A DNA stretch of 7,614 nt from Caulobacteraceae bacterium. GTDB taxonomy: Bacteria > Pseudomonadota > Alphaproteobacteria > Caulobacterales > Caulobacteraceae. The position numbers and the translations under genes are program-made. The notes under the pieces were generated by a model. The model was not told where the DNA came from. It did no database searches and saw only the letters and a program-made list of their open reading frames with translations. Position 1 is the stretch's first letter; every line of letters starts with the position of its first letter. The stretch is taken from assembly GCA_030151985.1 (NCBI GenBank), contig JASLDZ010000095.1, forward strand, positions 1 to 7,614, given 5' to 3'. Of this stretch, positions 1-5,746 are shown one piece after another.

Positions 1-579
1 GCCCAGCGTGCGGAGGACGACCAGGACCGCGCCGACTACCAGACGGTCTACGCCCGCGAGGACGGCTCGGTCGCCGCGCCCACCGCCGGCCTGCACTTCA
101 CCCCCGAGCTGCTGGAGCGGCTGGCGGCGCGGGGGATCGGCCGCGAGACGGTGACCCTGCACGTCGGCGCCGGCACCTTCCTCCCGGTGAAGACCGAGGA
201 TGTCGGCGACCACCGCATGCACGCCGAATGGGGCGTCGTGACCGCGGAGACCGCCGCCGCCCTCAACGCCGTTCGCGCGCGCGGCGGCCGGATCGTCTGC
301 GTCGGCACCACGGCGCTGCGCCTGCTGGAGTCCGCCGCCGACCGCGACGGCGCGATCCACGCCTTCGCCGGCGACACCGACATCTTCATCACGCCCGGCT
401 ACGCCTTCCGCGCCTGCGACGTGCTGATGTCGAACTTCCACCTGCCGAAATCGACGCTGTTCATGCTGGTCGCGGCGCTCGTCGGCCTGGAGCGCGCCCG
501 CACCGCCTACGCCCACGCGATCGCGGAGGGCTACCGCTTCTACTCGTACGGCGACGCGGGGCTGTGGTTCAGGGCATGA
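1..579 (+). CDS. queA: S-adenosylmethionine:tRNA ribosyltransferase-isomerase, C-terminal part (5' end outside window)
   Basis: QueA acts in the cytoplasm on tRNA that already carries preQ1 at position 34. It transfers and isomerises the ribosyl moiety of S-adenosylmethionine to give epoxyqueuosine, the penultimate step of queuosine synthesis. The frame is open from base 1 to TGA at 577-579, giving 192 visible residues of a family that is usually about 350 long, so roughly the N-terminal 45% is missing. Recognisable family blocks are DYQTVYA near visible residue 13, AAPTAGLHF near 25-33, the highly conserved TLHVGAGTFLPV near 51-62, and the C-terminal block with SNFHLPKSTLFML. No start codon is visible; the ATG at 151 is internal because conserved sequence continues upstream of it. 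The gene overlaps tgt by ATGA, which fits a queuosine operon. Identification is by recall of family motifs, and I am confident of it. Confidence 0.96.
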   Translation, partial: AQRAEDDQDRADYQTVYAREDGSVAAPTAGLHFTPELLERLAARGIGRETVTLHVGAGTFLPVKTEDVGDHRMHAEWGVVTAETAAALNAVRARGGRIVCVGTTALRLLESAADRDGAIHAFAGDTDIFITPGYAFRACDVLMSNFHLPKSTLFMLVAALVGLERARTAYAHAIAEGYRFYSYGDAGLWFRA

Positions 580-1697
580 GCGCGCGCTTCACCCTCCACG
601 CCACCGACGGCGCCGCCCGCACGGGCGTGCTCTCCACCGCCCGCGGCGACATCCGCACGCCCGCCTTCATGCCCGTCGGCACGGCGGGCACGGTGAAGGC
701 GCTGACGGTGGAGCAGGTGACCTCCACGGGCGCGGACGTGATCCTGGGCAACACCTACCACCTGATGCTGCGCCCAGGGGCCGAGCGGGTGGCGCGGCTG
801 GGCGGGCTGCACCGCTTCATGCGCTGGGAGAAGCCCATCCTGACCGACAGCGGCGGCTTCCAGGTCATGTCGCTGTCGAACATCGCGAAGATGAGCGAGG
901 AGGCCGTGACCTTCGCCAGCCACCTCGACGGCTCCAAGCACGTGCTGACGCCCGAGCGCTCCATCCAGATCCAGGCCGACCTCCTGGGCTCGGACATCGC
1001 CATGCAGCTCGACGAGTGCGTCGCCTGGCCGGCCGAGGAGCCGCGCGCCCGCGCCGCCATGGAGCTCTCCGCCCGCTGGGGCGAGCGGTCGAAGGCGGCG
1101 TTCGGCTCCCGCGACGCCCAGATGCTGTTCGGCATCCAGCAGGGCTCCACCTTCGAACACCTCCGCCAGGAGTCCGCCCAGCGGCTGCAGGAGATAGGCT
1201 TCGACGGCTACGCGGTGGGCGGCTTGGCGGTCGGCGAGGGCCACGCGGCCATGTGCGAGGTGCTGGACTACGCCCCCGCCATGCTGCCCGCCGACCGGCC
1301 CCGCTACCTGATGGGCGTCGGCAAGCCCGTCGACCTCGTGGAAGCGGTGGCGCGGGGGATCGACATGTTCGACTGCGTGCTTCCCACCCGCTCGGGCCGC
1401 CACGGCCAGGCGTGGACCTGGGACGGCCAGCTGAACCTGAAGAACGCCCGCTTCGCCGAGGACGAGACGCCGCTCGACGCCGCGAGCGACTGCCCCGCCA
1501 GCCGCGACTACTCCAAGGCCTACCTCCACCACCTGTTCAAGGCGGGCGAGATCCTTGGCCAGGTGCTCCTGAGCTGGCACAACGTGGCGCACTTCCAGGC
1601 GCTGACGAGCGCGATGCGCGCGGCGATCGCCGAGGGGCGGTTCGAGGCCTTCCGGCGGGAGTTCCACGCCCGGCAGGCTCGCACCCCCGCCGCCTAG
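576..1697 (+). CDS. tgt: tRNA-guanine transglycosylase, with altered zinc-ligand positions
   Basis: Bacterial Tgt exchanges guanine-34 of tRNAs with GUN anticodons for preQ1, the step before QueA. The 373-residue product matches the usual length. Visible family motifs are DSGGFQ at residues 91-96, LDEC with Asp146 (base recognition), GIQQGS around 186-191, GGLAVGE, and FDCVLPTR, where Asp266 aligns with the catalytic nucleophile (Asp280 in the Zymomonas enzyme). The C-terminal zinc site normally reads C-x-C-x2-C followed by a His 26 residues later. Here those positions are Ser304, Cys306, Ser309 and His335, with spacing intact but two Cys replaced by Ser. The surrounding YSKAYLHHL and LLSWHN are normal, so this is not a frameshift. 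The ATG at 576-578 overlaps the queA TGA (ATGA) and lacks a well-spaced Shine-Dalgarno, which suggests translational coupling. The stop is TAG at 1695-1697, interlocked with that of the convergent gene. Function is near certain; zinc binding is doubtful. Confidence 0.97.
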   Translation: MSARFTLHATDGAARTGVLSTARGDIRTPAFMPVGTAGTVKALTVEQVTSTGADVILGNTYHLMLRPGAERVARLGGLHRFMRWEKPILTDSGGFQVMSLSNIAKMSEEAVTFASHLDGSKHVLTPERSIQIQADLLGSDIAMQLDECVAWPAEEPRARAAMELSARWGERSKAAFGSRDAQMLFGIQQGSTFEHLRQESAQRLQEIGFDGYAVGGLAVGEGHAAMCEVLDYAPAMLPADRPRYLMGVGKPVDLVEAVARGIDMFDCVLPTRSGRHGQAWTWDGQLNLKNARFAEDETPLDAASDCPASRDYSKAYLHHLFKAGEILGQVLLSWHNVAHFQALTSAMRAAIAEGRFEAFRREFHARQARTPAA

Positions 1698-2494
1698 CGG
1701 CCGCCTCCGCCCGGCAGCCGGCCGAGCAGGCCCGGTCCCGTGGAGGCCGTCGAGGTCCCCAAGGCGACGCCCGCCGGCCCGACGAGCGGCCCTGGCGTCG
1801 AGCCGAGCGCCGGCGCGGACACGGCGACCAGGGGCACGGCGATCGCCTCCCCAAGCGGCGATGACGGGACGGCGACGGCGACGGTCGTCGGGGCGGCCGG
1901 CGGCGGCTCGCTGCCCAGCGGGGCGGCCGGCCAGGCGCAGCCGCGCTCCATGCCCAGCGCCTTCAGGAAGCCCCGCCGCACCGACCCCGCCAGCACGGCC
2001 CGCTTGGTGCGCCGCTCCAGCTTGTCGGCGCCCGACAGGCGGCGCACCACGCTGCGCATAGGGATGTAGCCCACCGCCGCCTCCCGCATGGCGTCCAGCG
2101 CGGCGTCGGCCGCCAGCCCCGCGCCCTTGGCGTAGACGTCGCGGCTCTTGTCGAGGTCGGGCGTGTCGAGGTCCGGACCCAGGGCCAGGTCCAGGGCGGC
2201 GATCTCCTCGGTGAGCGCCGCGCAGCCGCCCAGGCCGCCGGTGTCGTAGGGCGCGGCCGCCGCACGCTGCAGCACCGCGGAGATGCGGTCGTGGGCGATG
2301 TTGAAGTCCTTGAACGGAGCCCGGATCGCGCCGCCCACGCCGTGGTAGGCGACGTCGAAGGTGTCGGCGCCCGCCGCCGCGCTCCGGCTCGCCATGCCCG
2401 GCGCGTGCGCGGCCGGACCGCCCTGCCCGGCGCAGGCCCCCGCCATGCACGGCAGGCCGAGGCAGAGCACGAGCTTGGCAGGGGTGCGCGCCAT
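1694..2494 (-). CDS. Putative exported protein or lipoprotein with low-complexity C-terminal tail
   Basis: The 266-residue product has no function I can assign. Residues 1-23 look like an export signal: Arg3 and Lys7, a short hydrophobic stretch from 8, then AGAC with Cys21. This would be a weak lipobox because -3 is Ala, so either a lipoprotein or a signal-peptidase-I substrate is possible. Residues about 45-189 form the ordered part, with VGGAIRAPFKDFN near 53-65, a motif ALGPDLD at 104-110, and two cysteines (Cys91, Cys186) that could pair in the periplasm. This part resembles a conserved hypothetical family I recall from Caulobacter relatives. From about 190 to the end the sequence is Pro/Ala/Val/Gly/Ser-rich with only four charged residues, probably disordered. 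The ATG at 2492-2494 has a good Shine-Dalgarno. The gene lies 73 bp after the Nudix gene and converges on tgt with a 4 bp overlap. That it is a gene is likely; its role is unknown. Confidence 0.82.
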   Translation of the reverse strand: MARTPAKLVLCLGLPCMAGACAGQGGPAAHAPGMASRSAAAGADTFDVAYHGVGGAIRAPFKDFNIAHDRISAVLQRAAAAPYDTGGLGGCAALTEEIAALDLALGPDLDTPDLDKSRDVYAKGAGLAADAALDAMREAAVGYIPMRSVVRRLSGADKLERRTKRAVLAGSVRRGFLKALGMERGCAWPAAPLGSEPPPAAPTTVAVAVPSSPLGEAIAVPLVAVSAPALGSTPGPLVGPAGVALGTSTASTGPGLLGRLPGGGGR

Positions 2495-2498
2495 GTCT

Positions 2499-2502
2499 CT
2501 CC
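2499..2502 (-). promoter_or_regulatory. Shine-Dalgarno for the exported-protein gene
   Basis: On the minus strand GGAG is followed by AGAC and then the ATG at 2494-2492, a spacing of 4 nt within GGAGAGAC. It is one of only two convincing ribosome binding sites in the window and supports the chosen start. It also suggests that this gene is translated independently of the Nudix gene 73 bp upstream. Confidence 0.7.
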
Positions 2503-2567
2503 GCCTGATGCGCCTTCAGACTACCCCAGGCGAACGGAAAACGCAGCGGTCACCCCGCGCCGCGCGG

Positions 2568-3056
2568 TCAGCCGGCGGCGAGCGGAAGCCGCCGCAGCCA
2601 GAGCGAGACCGCCCAGGCGTGGCTGTCGTGGCGCAGCGAGGCGACCGCCTCGAGCGGATCGAGCCATTGGAGGTCGTGGTCCTCCTCCACCTTCAGCTCC
2701 GGCGCGTCTCCGATCCAGCGCGCTTCGAACAGGGTCGAGCGGTTGTTAGCGGGCGAGCCGTCCTCCTGGCGCATGAACTGGTCGGCGCGGCCGAGCACGC
2801 GGACCGGCTCGACGCGAAGCCCCGTCTCCTCGCCGAACTCGCGCACGACCGCCTGCTCCGGCGTCTCGCCTGCGTCGATCCCGCCGCCCGGCAGGTCGAA
2901 GTAGCGGCCGTCGCGGCGGGTGACGAAGACCACCGCGATGCGCCCGTCCCGCTCGAGCACGCCGAAGGCGGCCGGACGGTCGCGGTAGGAGAGGTCCGGC
3001 AGGGCGCGGCCGAACTGCAGCGGACCGGGACTGCTCAGGCTCTCGACCTCAGTCAT
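2568..3056 (-). CDS. Nudix hydrolase
   Basis: Nudix hydrolases cleave nucleoside diphosphates linked to another moiety, using Mg2+ or Mn2+ held by the Nudix box. The 162-residue product carries a perfect box, G-x5-E-x7-R-E-U-x-E-E-x-G-U, at residues 58-80: Gly58, Glu64, Arg72-Glu73, Glu76-Glu77, Gly79, Leu80. A preceding strand and the YFDLPGG turn lead into it. After the box the chain has a typical alpha/beta end and a short Leu/Trp/Arg-rich tail. Nothing outside the box identifies the substrate, so MutT-like, NADH or sugar-nucleotide activity cannot be told apart. The ATG at 3054-3056 lies within the last codons of the upstream nuclease gene, an 8 bp overlap. I see no Shine-Dalgarno, so translation is probably coupled to the nuclease. 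The product has no signal peptide and should be cytoplasmic, unlike its operon neighbour. The family is certain; the substrate is unknown. Confidence 0.94.
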   Translation of the reverse strand: MTEVESLSSPGPLQFGRALPDLSYRDRPAAFGVLERDGRIAVVFVTRRDGRYFDLPGGGIDAGETPEQAVVREFGEETGLRVEPVRVLGRADQFMRQEDGSPANNRSTLFEARWIGDAPELKVEEDHDLQWLDPLEAVASLRHDSHAWAVSLWLRRLPLAAG

Positions 3057-4071
3057 CGCCGTACATCATGCCGAAAGGCGGGACGAGGCCGCCCTCGATA
3101 GCCTTCACCTCGTAGCTCGGCTTGTAGCCGACCGAGGCGCCGGCCGACTCCTTCCAGGCGCGGACGATCAGGTCGCGCAGCTCCCCCGCGCCCGCCGCGA
3201 CCCGGGCCGTGGCGAAGGCCGGCCCGCGGGGATCGCCGACGGTGGTGAACGCGCCCTCTCCCCACAGCTGGTACAGCGGCTCGACGGTCGCCAAGGTGGC
3301 CCGCAGGTAGCCCGCCGTGCACGCCTGCACCGTGGGGCCGCAGGTCGAGGGCGCGGGCAGGGCGGCGCGGACGCCGGCCTCGGTGACGTGGTCGTGCACG
3401 AAGGCGCCCTCGAACGGGCCGTGGATCTTCTCCTGGGTGAAGCCCTTGGGGTCCGGGTAGTCGCCCCAGCCGTTGTAGTGGATCGACACGTGCATGGGCT
3501 GGCTGCCGTCGCCGACGTAGTGCGCCCAGACGCCTATGTCGCGGATGACGACCGCCTCGCGCAGCTTGAGGTCGGCGGCGTACCAGGCGCGTTCCCGCAC
3601 CGACTTGGCCGACTTGGCCAGCGCGCGGTCGACCCGCCAGAAGGCGAAGTCGCGCACGAGCTGCTGGTAGCCGTCCATGATCGAGTACGGGAGCCAGCCG
3701 GTCTTCTGGCCGTCCACCCCCGCCGCGCGCACCGCCGCGTCGAACGCGGTGCGGTCCCTCGGCAGGGCGTCGATGGAGGGGCCCTGGGCGTTGAACACGC
3801 GCCCCTCGTCGTCGAGGTCGATGAAGTGACCGGGGTCGCTGTCGGCGTCGTGCGGCTGACCGGCGCCCTTGGAACGGTCGGGCTCGCGGGCCAGCTCGCC
3901 CACCTGGTCCACCGCGGCGGTCGTGCGCAGGAAGGCCGGAAGGTCGCGCGGCAGCGCGCCCATGGCGACGCGCCCGACGAGCCGGTGGCCGGACGCCCCC
4001 CAGGCCAGGGCGGGCGCGGCGGGGGCGAGGGCCAGGACGGCCGCGGCGGCGGCGCAGGCGGAACGCTTCAT
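3049..4071 (-). CDS. Secreted S1/P1-type nuclease (phospholipase C/P1 nuclease superfamily)
   Basis: S1/P1 nucleases are exported trizinc enzymes that degrade single-stranded DNA and RNA and act as 3'-nucleotidases. Of the 340 residues, 1-23 form a clear Sec signal peptide ending in ALA. Cleavage there leaves Trp24 as the mature N-terminus, as in P1 nuclease, where the terminal Trp binds zinc. Other ligand positions are visible: His29 (WGASGH), Asp65, His82 (DPGHF), His184, Asp188 and His194 in H-x3-D-x5-H, and His217. The last expected Asp, four residues after His217, is Glu221 in HGPFE. The remaining C-terminal helices contain two cysteines that could pair. The start is the ATG at 4069-4071 with only a weak upstream AGG; the N-terminal charge then hydrophobic pattern supports it. 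It lies 39 bp after the GST gene and overlaps the Nudix gene by 8 bp. A phosphate- or nucleotide-scavenging role is inference, and a phospholipase-like activity of this superfamily is not excluded. Confidence 0.92.
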   Translation of the reverse strand: MKRSACAAAAAVLALAPAAPALAWGASGHRLVGRVAMGALPRDLPAFLRTTAAVDQVGELAREPDRSKGAGQPHDADSDPGHFIDLDDEGRVFNAQGPSIDALPRDRTAFDAAVRAAGVDGQKTGWLPYSIMDGYQQLVRDFAFWRVDRALAKSAKSVRERAWYAADLKLREAVVIRDIGVWAHYVGDGSQPMHVSIHYNGWGDYPDPKGFTQEKIHGPFEGAFVHDHVTEAGVRAALPAPSTCGPTVQACTAGYLRATLATVEPLYQLWGEGAFTTVGDPRGPAFATARVAAGAGELRDLIVRAWKESAGASVGYKPSYEVKAIEGGLVPPFGMMYGDD

Positions 4072-4110
4072 GGGTGACCTGGGGCGGAGGAGGGACGCAA
4101 GCGCCCTGCC

Positions 4111-4734
4111 CTACGGATGTGACCGCCCGATGTCGACGGGCGCGGGCGGCAGCTTAAGCTCGGCCTCGACTCGCCCCACCCAGGCAGCGACCGCCGGGTA
4201 GCGCGCAAGGTCGAACCCGCCCTCGTGGGCCACCCGCGTGTAGGCGACCAGGGCGACGTCGGCGAGCGTCAGGGCGCGTCCGACCAGGAAGCCGCCCGAC
4301 GCCAGCGCCAGCTCCATCCGCGCCAGCGCCGACTCGCCCCGGGTCACGATCTTGGGGTCCAGCGATTCCCTGTCCTCCCCCAGGTAGCGCAAGCGGAAGC
4401 GGGCGACGGCGATGTAGGGCTCGTGGCTGTACTGCTCCCAGAACAGCCACTCGAACATGCGGGCGCGGTTGTACGGATCGGCCGGGACCAGGGCGGACCC
4501 CTCGGCCAGGTGCAGGATGATCGCGTTGGACTGGGCGAGCGTACGCCCGTCCTCCAGCACCACGACGGGAACCTGTCCCGCCGGGTTCAGCGCCAGGAAC
4601 TCCGGCGTGCGGGTCGAGCCGTCCAGCACGCCGGTCTCGACCCAGTCGTAGGGACGGCCCAGCCGGTCCGCGACCCACTTCACCTTCAGGCAGTTGCCCG
4701 AGATGCTGTCGCCGTAGACGCGCATCCGGACCAT
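4111..4734 (-). CDS. Glutathione S-transferase family protein
   Basis: The 207-residue product has the size and two-domain layout of cytosolic glutathione S-transferases, which conjugate or reduce electrophiles and peroxides with glutathione. The N-terminal thioredoxin-like domain (about 4-82) shows MRVYGDSISGNCLK with Ser12, Asn14 and Lys17 where many bacterial members place the catalytic Ser or Asn. It continues with NPAGQVPVV, containing the cis-proline, and QSNAI, the glutathione gamma-glutamyl binding turn. The helical C-terminal domain has LTLADVAL, the hydrophobic staple/N-capping box. The ATG at 4732-4734 is chosen because it is 5 bp from the fpr stop. An in-frame ATG at 4723-4725, three codons on, starts exactly at the conserved MRVYG and is an equal candidate; neither has a strong Shine-Dalgarno. 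Upstream open frame inside fpr is a shadow. Tight spacing implies co-transcription with fpr, compatible with a shared redox or oxidative-stress role, but the substrate cannot be read from sequence. Confidence 0.94.
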   Translation of the reverse strand: MVRMRVYGDSISGNCLKVKWVADRLGRPYDWVETGVLDGSTRTPEFLALNPAGQVPVVVLEDGRTLAQSNAIILHLAEGSALVPADPYNRARMFEWLFWEQYSHEPYIAVARFRLRYLGEDRESLDPKIVTRGESALARMELALASGGFLVGRALTLADVALVAYTRVAHEGGFDLARYPAVAAWVGRVEAELKLPPAPVDIGRSHP

Positions 4735-4739
4735 GACGG

Positions 4740-5585
4740 TCAGCCGACGAAGGCGCGTTCGATCACGAAGTCGCCGGGCTCGGCGTTCGAGCCTTCCTTC
4801 AGCCCGTGCGTCTCCAGGAGCGCCGCGGCCTCCTTGATCATGTCCATCGAGCCGCACAGCATCAGCCGGTCCTGCTCCGGATCGAACCGCTCGCCCTCGA
4901 TCCCGAGGTCGCGGAACAGGTCGCCGGACTTGATCCGGTCGGTGATGCGGCCGGCGTTGTGGAACGGCTCGCGCGTCACGGTCGGGTAGTAGCTGAGCTG
5001 CGGCCCGGCGAGCTCGCCGAACACCTCGTCCTCTTTCAGTCCCGTCTCGAACAGGTCGCGGTAGGCGAGGTCCTTCACCTCGCGCACCGTGTGGCAGACG
5101 ATCACCCGCTCGTAGCGCTCGTAGGCGTCCGGGTCGCGGGCGACCGACAACCAGGGGGCGAGCCCCGTGCCCGTCCCGATCAGCCACAGCCGCTTGCCGG
5201 GCTTGATCGCGTCCAGCACCAGCGTGCCGGTGGGCTTCTTGCCGAGGAAGATCTGGTCGCCCGCCTCGATCTTCTGGAGCTTCGAGGTCAGCGGCCCGTC
5301 GGCGACCTTGATGGAGAAGAACTCCAGCTCGTCGGCGAAGGCGGGGCTGGCGACGGAGTAGGCGCGCAGGATCGGCTTGCCGGGCTTGCCGTCCGCGCCC
5401 GCCTCGCCCGGCAGCCCGATCATCACGAACTCGCCCGAGCGGAAGCGGAAGCTGGCGGGACGGGTGATGGCGAAGCTGAATAGCCGGTCGGTCCAGTGCT
5501 TCACCCACAGCACGGTCTCCACGTGGTGGACGGCCGACTCCAGCTTCGGCTTGGCGGAAGGCAGGTCGAGAACGGCGGCGGTCAT
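4740..5585 (-). CDS. fpr: Ferredoxin/flavodoxin-NADP+ reductase
   Basis: This FAD enzyme passes electrons between NADPH and ferredoxin or flavodoxin in the cytoplasm, feeding Fe-S, biosynthetic and oxidative-stress reactions. The 281-residue product has the FAD-binding RAYS at residues 74-77, a GTGTGLAP nucleotide-binding loop at 137-144, and CGSMDMI, the NADP-binding block, near the C-terminus. It ends in ERAFVG, resembling the bacterial-type FPR of Rhodobacter as I remember it. About 15 N-terminal residues appear to be extra relative to the shortest family members. The start is ATG at 5583-5585; a GGA lies about 7 nt upstream, a weak ribosome site. It is the first gene of the leftward set, is followed after 5 bp by the GST gene, and is divergent from a LysR-type regulator. 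A candidate promoter lies at 5614-5640. I am sure of the family; control by the neighbouring regulator is inferred. Confidence 0.95.
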   Translation of the reverse strand: MTAAVLDLPSAKPKLESAVHHVETVLWVKHWTDRLFSFAITRPASFRFRSGEFVMIGLPGEAGADGKPGKPILRAYSVASPAFADELEFFSIKVADGPLTSKLQKIEAGDQIFLGKKPTGTLVLDAIKPGKRLWLIGTGTGLAPWLSVARDPDAYERYERVIVCHTVREVKDLAYRDLFETGLKEDEVFGELAGPQLSYYPTVTREPFHNAGRITDRIKSGDLFRDLGIEGERFDPEQDRLMLCGSMDMIKEAAALLETHGLKEGSNAEPGDFVIERAFVG

Positions 5586-5613
5586 GGAGGCGTCCAGTGG
5601 CGGGCGGCCCGCT

Positions 5614-5640
5614 TATCTAGGCGATGCGAGCGGTTTGCAA
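5614..5640 (-). promoter_or_regulatory. Candidate housekeeping promoter for fpr
   Basis: On the minus strand TTGCAAA (5640-5634) is followed after 12 nt by CCTAGATA (5621-5614). From memory, the Caulobacter housekeeping consensus is TTGaCgS, 10-14 nt, GCTANAWC; this fits the spacing, matches 6 of 8 positions of the -10 element and matches the -35 partially. A start site a few bases downstream would give a leader of about 20 nt before the fpr ATG. It is also the most AT-rich patch of the region. No experimental support is available from sequence. Confidence 0.45.
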
Positions 5641-5643
5641 ATC
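5632..5643. promoter_or_regulatory. TTTGCAAA palindrome, possible LysR-type operator
   Basis: A perfect 8 bp inverted repeat TTTGCAAA occupies 5634-5641, with one further pairing at 5632/5643. It covers the putative -35 element of fpr in the intergenic region shared with the divergent LysR gene. LysR regulators bind dyads, often of the T-N11-A type, in just such a position. An 8 bp palindrome can arise by chance, so the assignment is tentative. Confidence 0.3.
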
Positions 5644-5735
5644 CTGCGCCCGGTCGAGCGGCGTTGTCGCGCCCTTGCCAGCGTGGCCGCAAACGACGAT
5701 GTAGCCGCCCGGCTGTCAGAGAATCTGGGGCTTGC

Positions 5736-5739
5736 AGGA
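5736..5739 (+). promoter_or_regulatory. Shine-Dalgarno that fixes the LysR-gene start
   Basis: AGGA is followed by seven bases and the ATG at 5747-5749, near-ideal spacing. The in-frame TTG at 5732, which would add five residues, lies upstream of this site and so is not the start. Confidence 0.8.
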
Positions 5740-5746
5740 AAACTCA

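Larger units (their letters stand above)
5586..5746. other. Divergent intergenic region between fpr and the LysR gene
   Basis: This 161 bp spacer is the longest non-coding stretch in the window. It holds the candidate fpr promoter, the TTTGCAAA palindrome and the Shine-Dalgarno of the LysR gene. For the rightward gene, TTGTCGC (5664-5670) and TTGCCA (5675-5680) both resemble -35 elements. Neither is followed at proper spacing by a convincing -10, so I do not call that promoter. Confidence 0.75.

Noticed and set aside
228..575. Upstream in-frame extension of tgt inside queA
   Set aside because: The extension is Arg-rich shadow sequence of queA; Tgt homology begins at the ATG at 576.
1697..1704. 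GCGGCCGC palindrome just after tgt
   Set aside because: This is common by chance at this GC content, lies within the opposing reading frame, and has no partner structure.
540..2450. A 636-codon open frame on the minus strand opposite tgt and in a second frame of the exported-protein gene
   Set aside because: Its translation is Arg/Gly/Ala/His-rich without domains, and it lies antisense to the unmistakable tgt. Long stop-free shadows are expected at this GC content.
2538..2558. Hairpin on the minus strand downstream of the Nudix gene (GCGG/CCGC stem, then TTTT a few bases later)
   Set aside because: The stem is only 4 bp, the loop is 5 nt and the T run is short and displaced; too weak to call a terminator.
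3602..3619. Tandem GACTTGGCC repeat, two copies
   Set aside because: It encodes an ordinary AKS-AKS stretch in the nuclease; two copies are unremarkable.
4081..4107. GGGCGC/GCGTCCC imperfect inverted repeat in the 39 bp GST-nuclease spacer
   Set aside because: It has a bulge, a very short loop and no T run, so neither a terminator nor an operator can be supported.
4735..5508. Upstream in-frame extension of the GST gene through fpr, which would suggest a fusion
   Set aside because: The extension is a frame shadow of fpr with Arg/Asp-rich composition; GST homology begins at 4734 or 4725.
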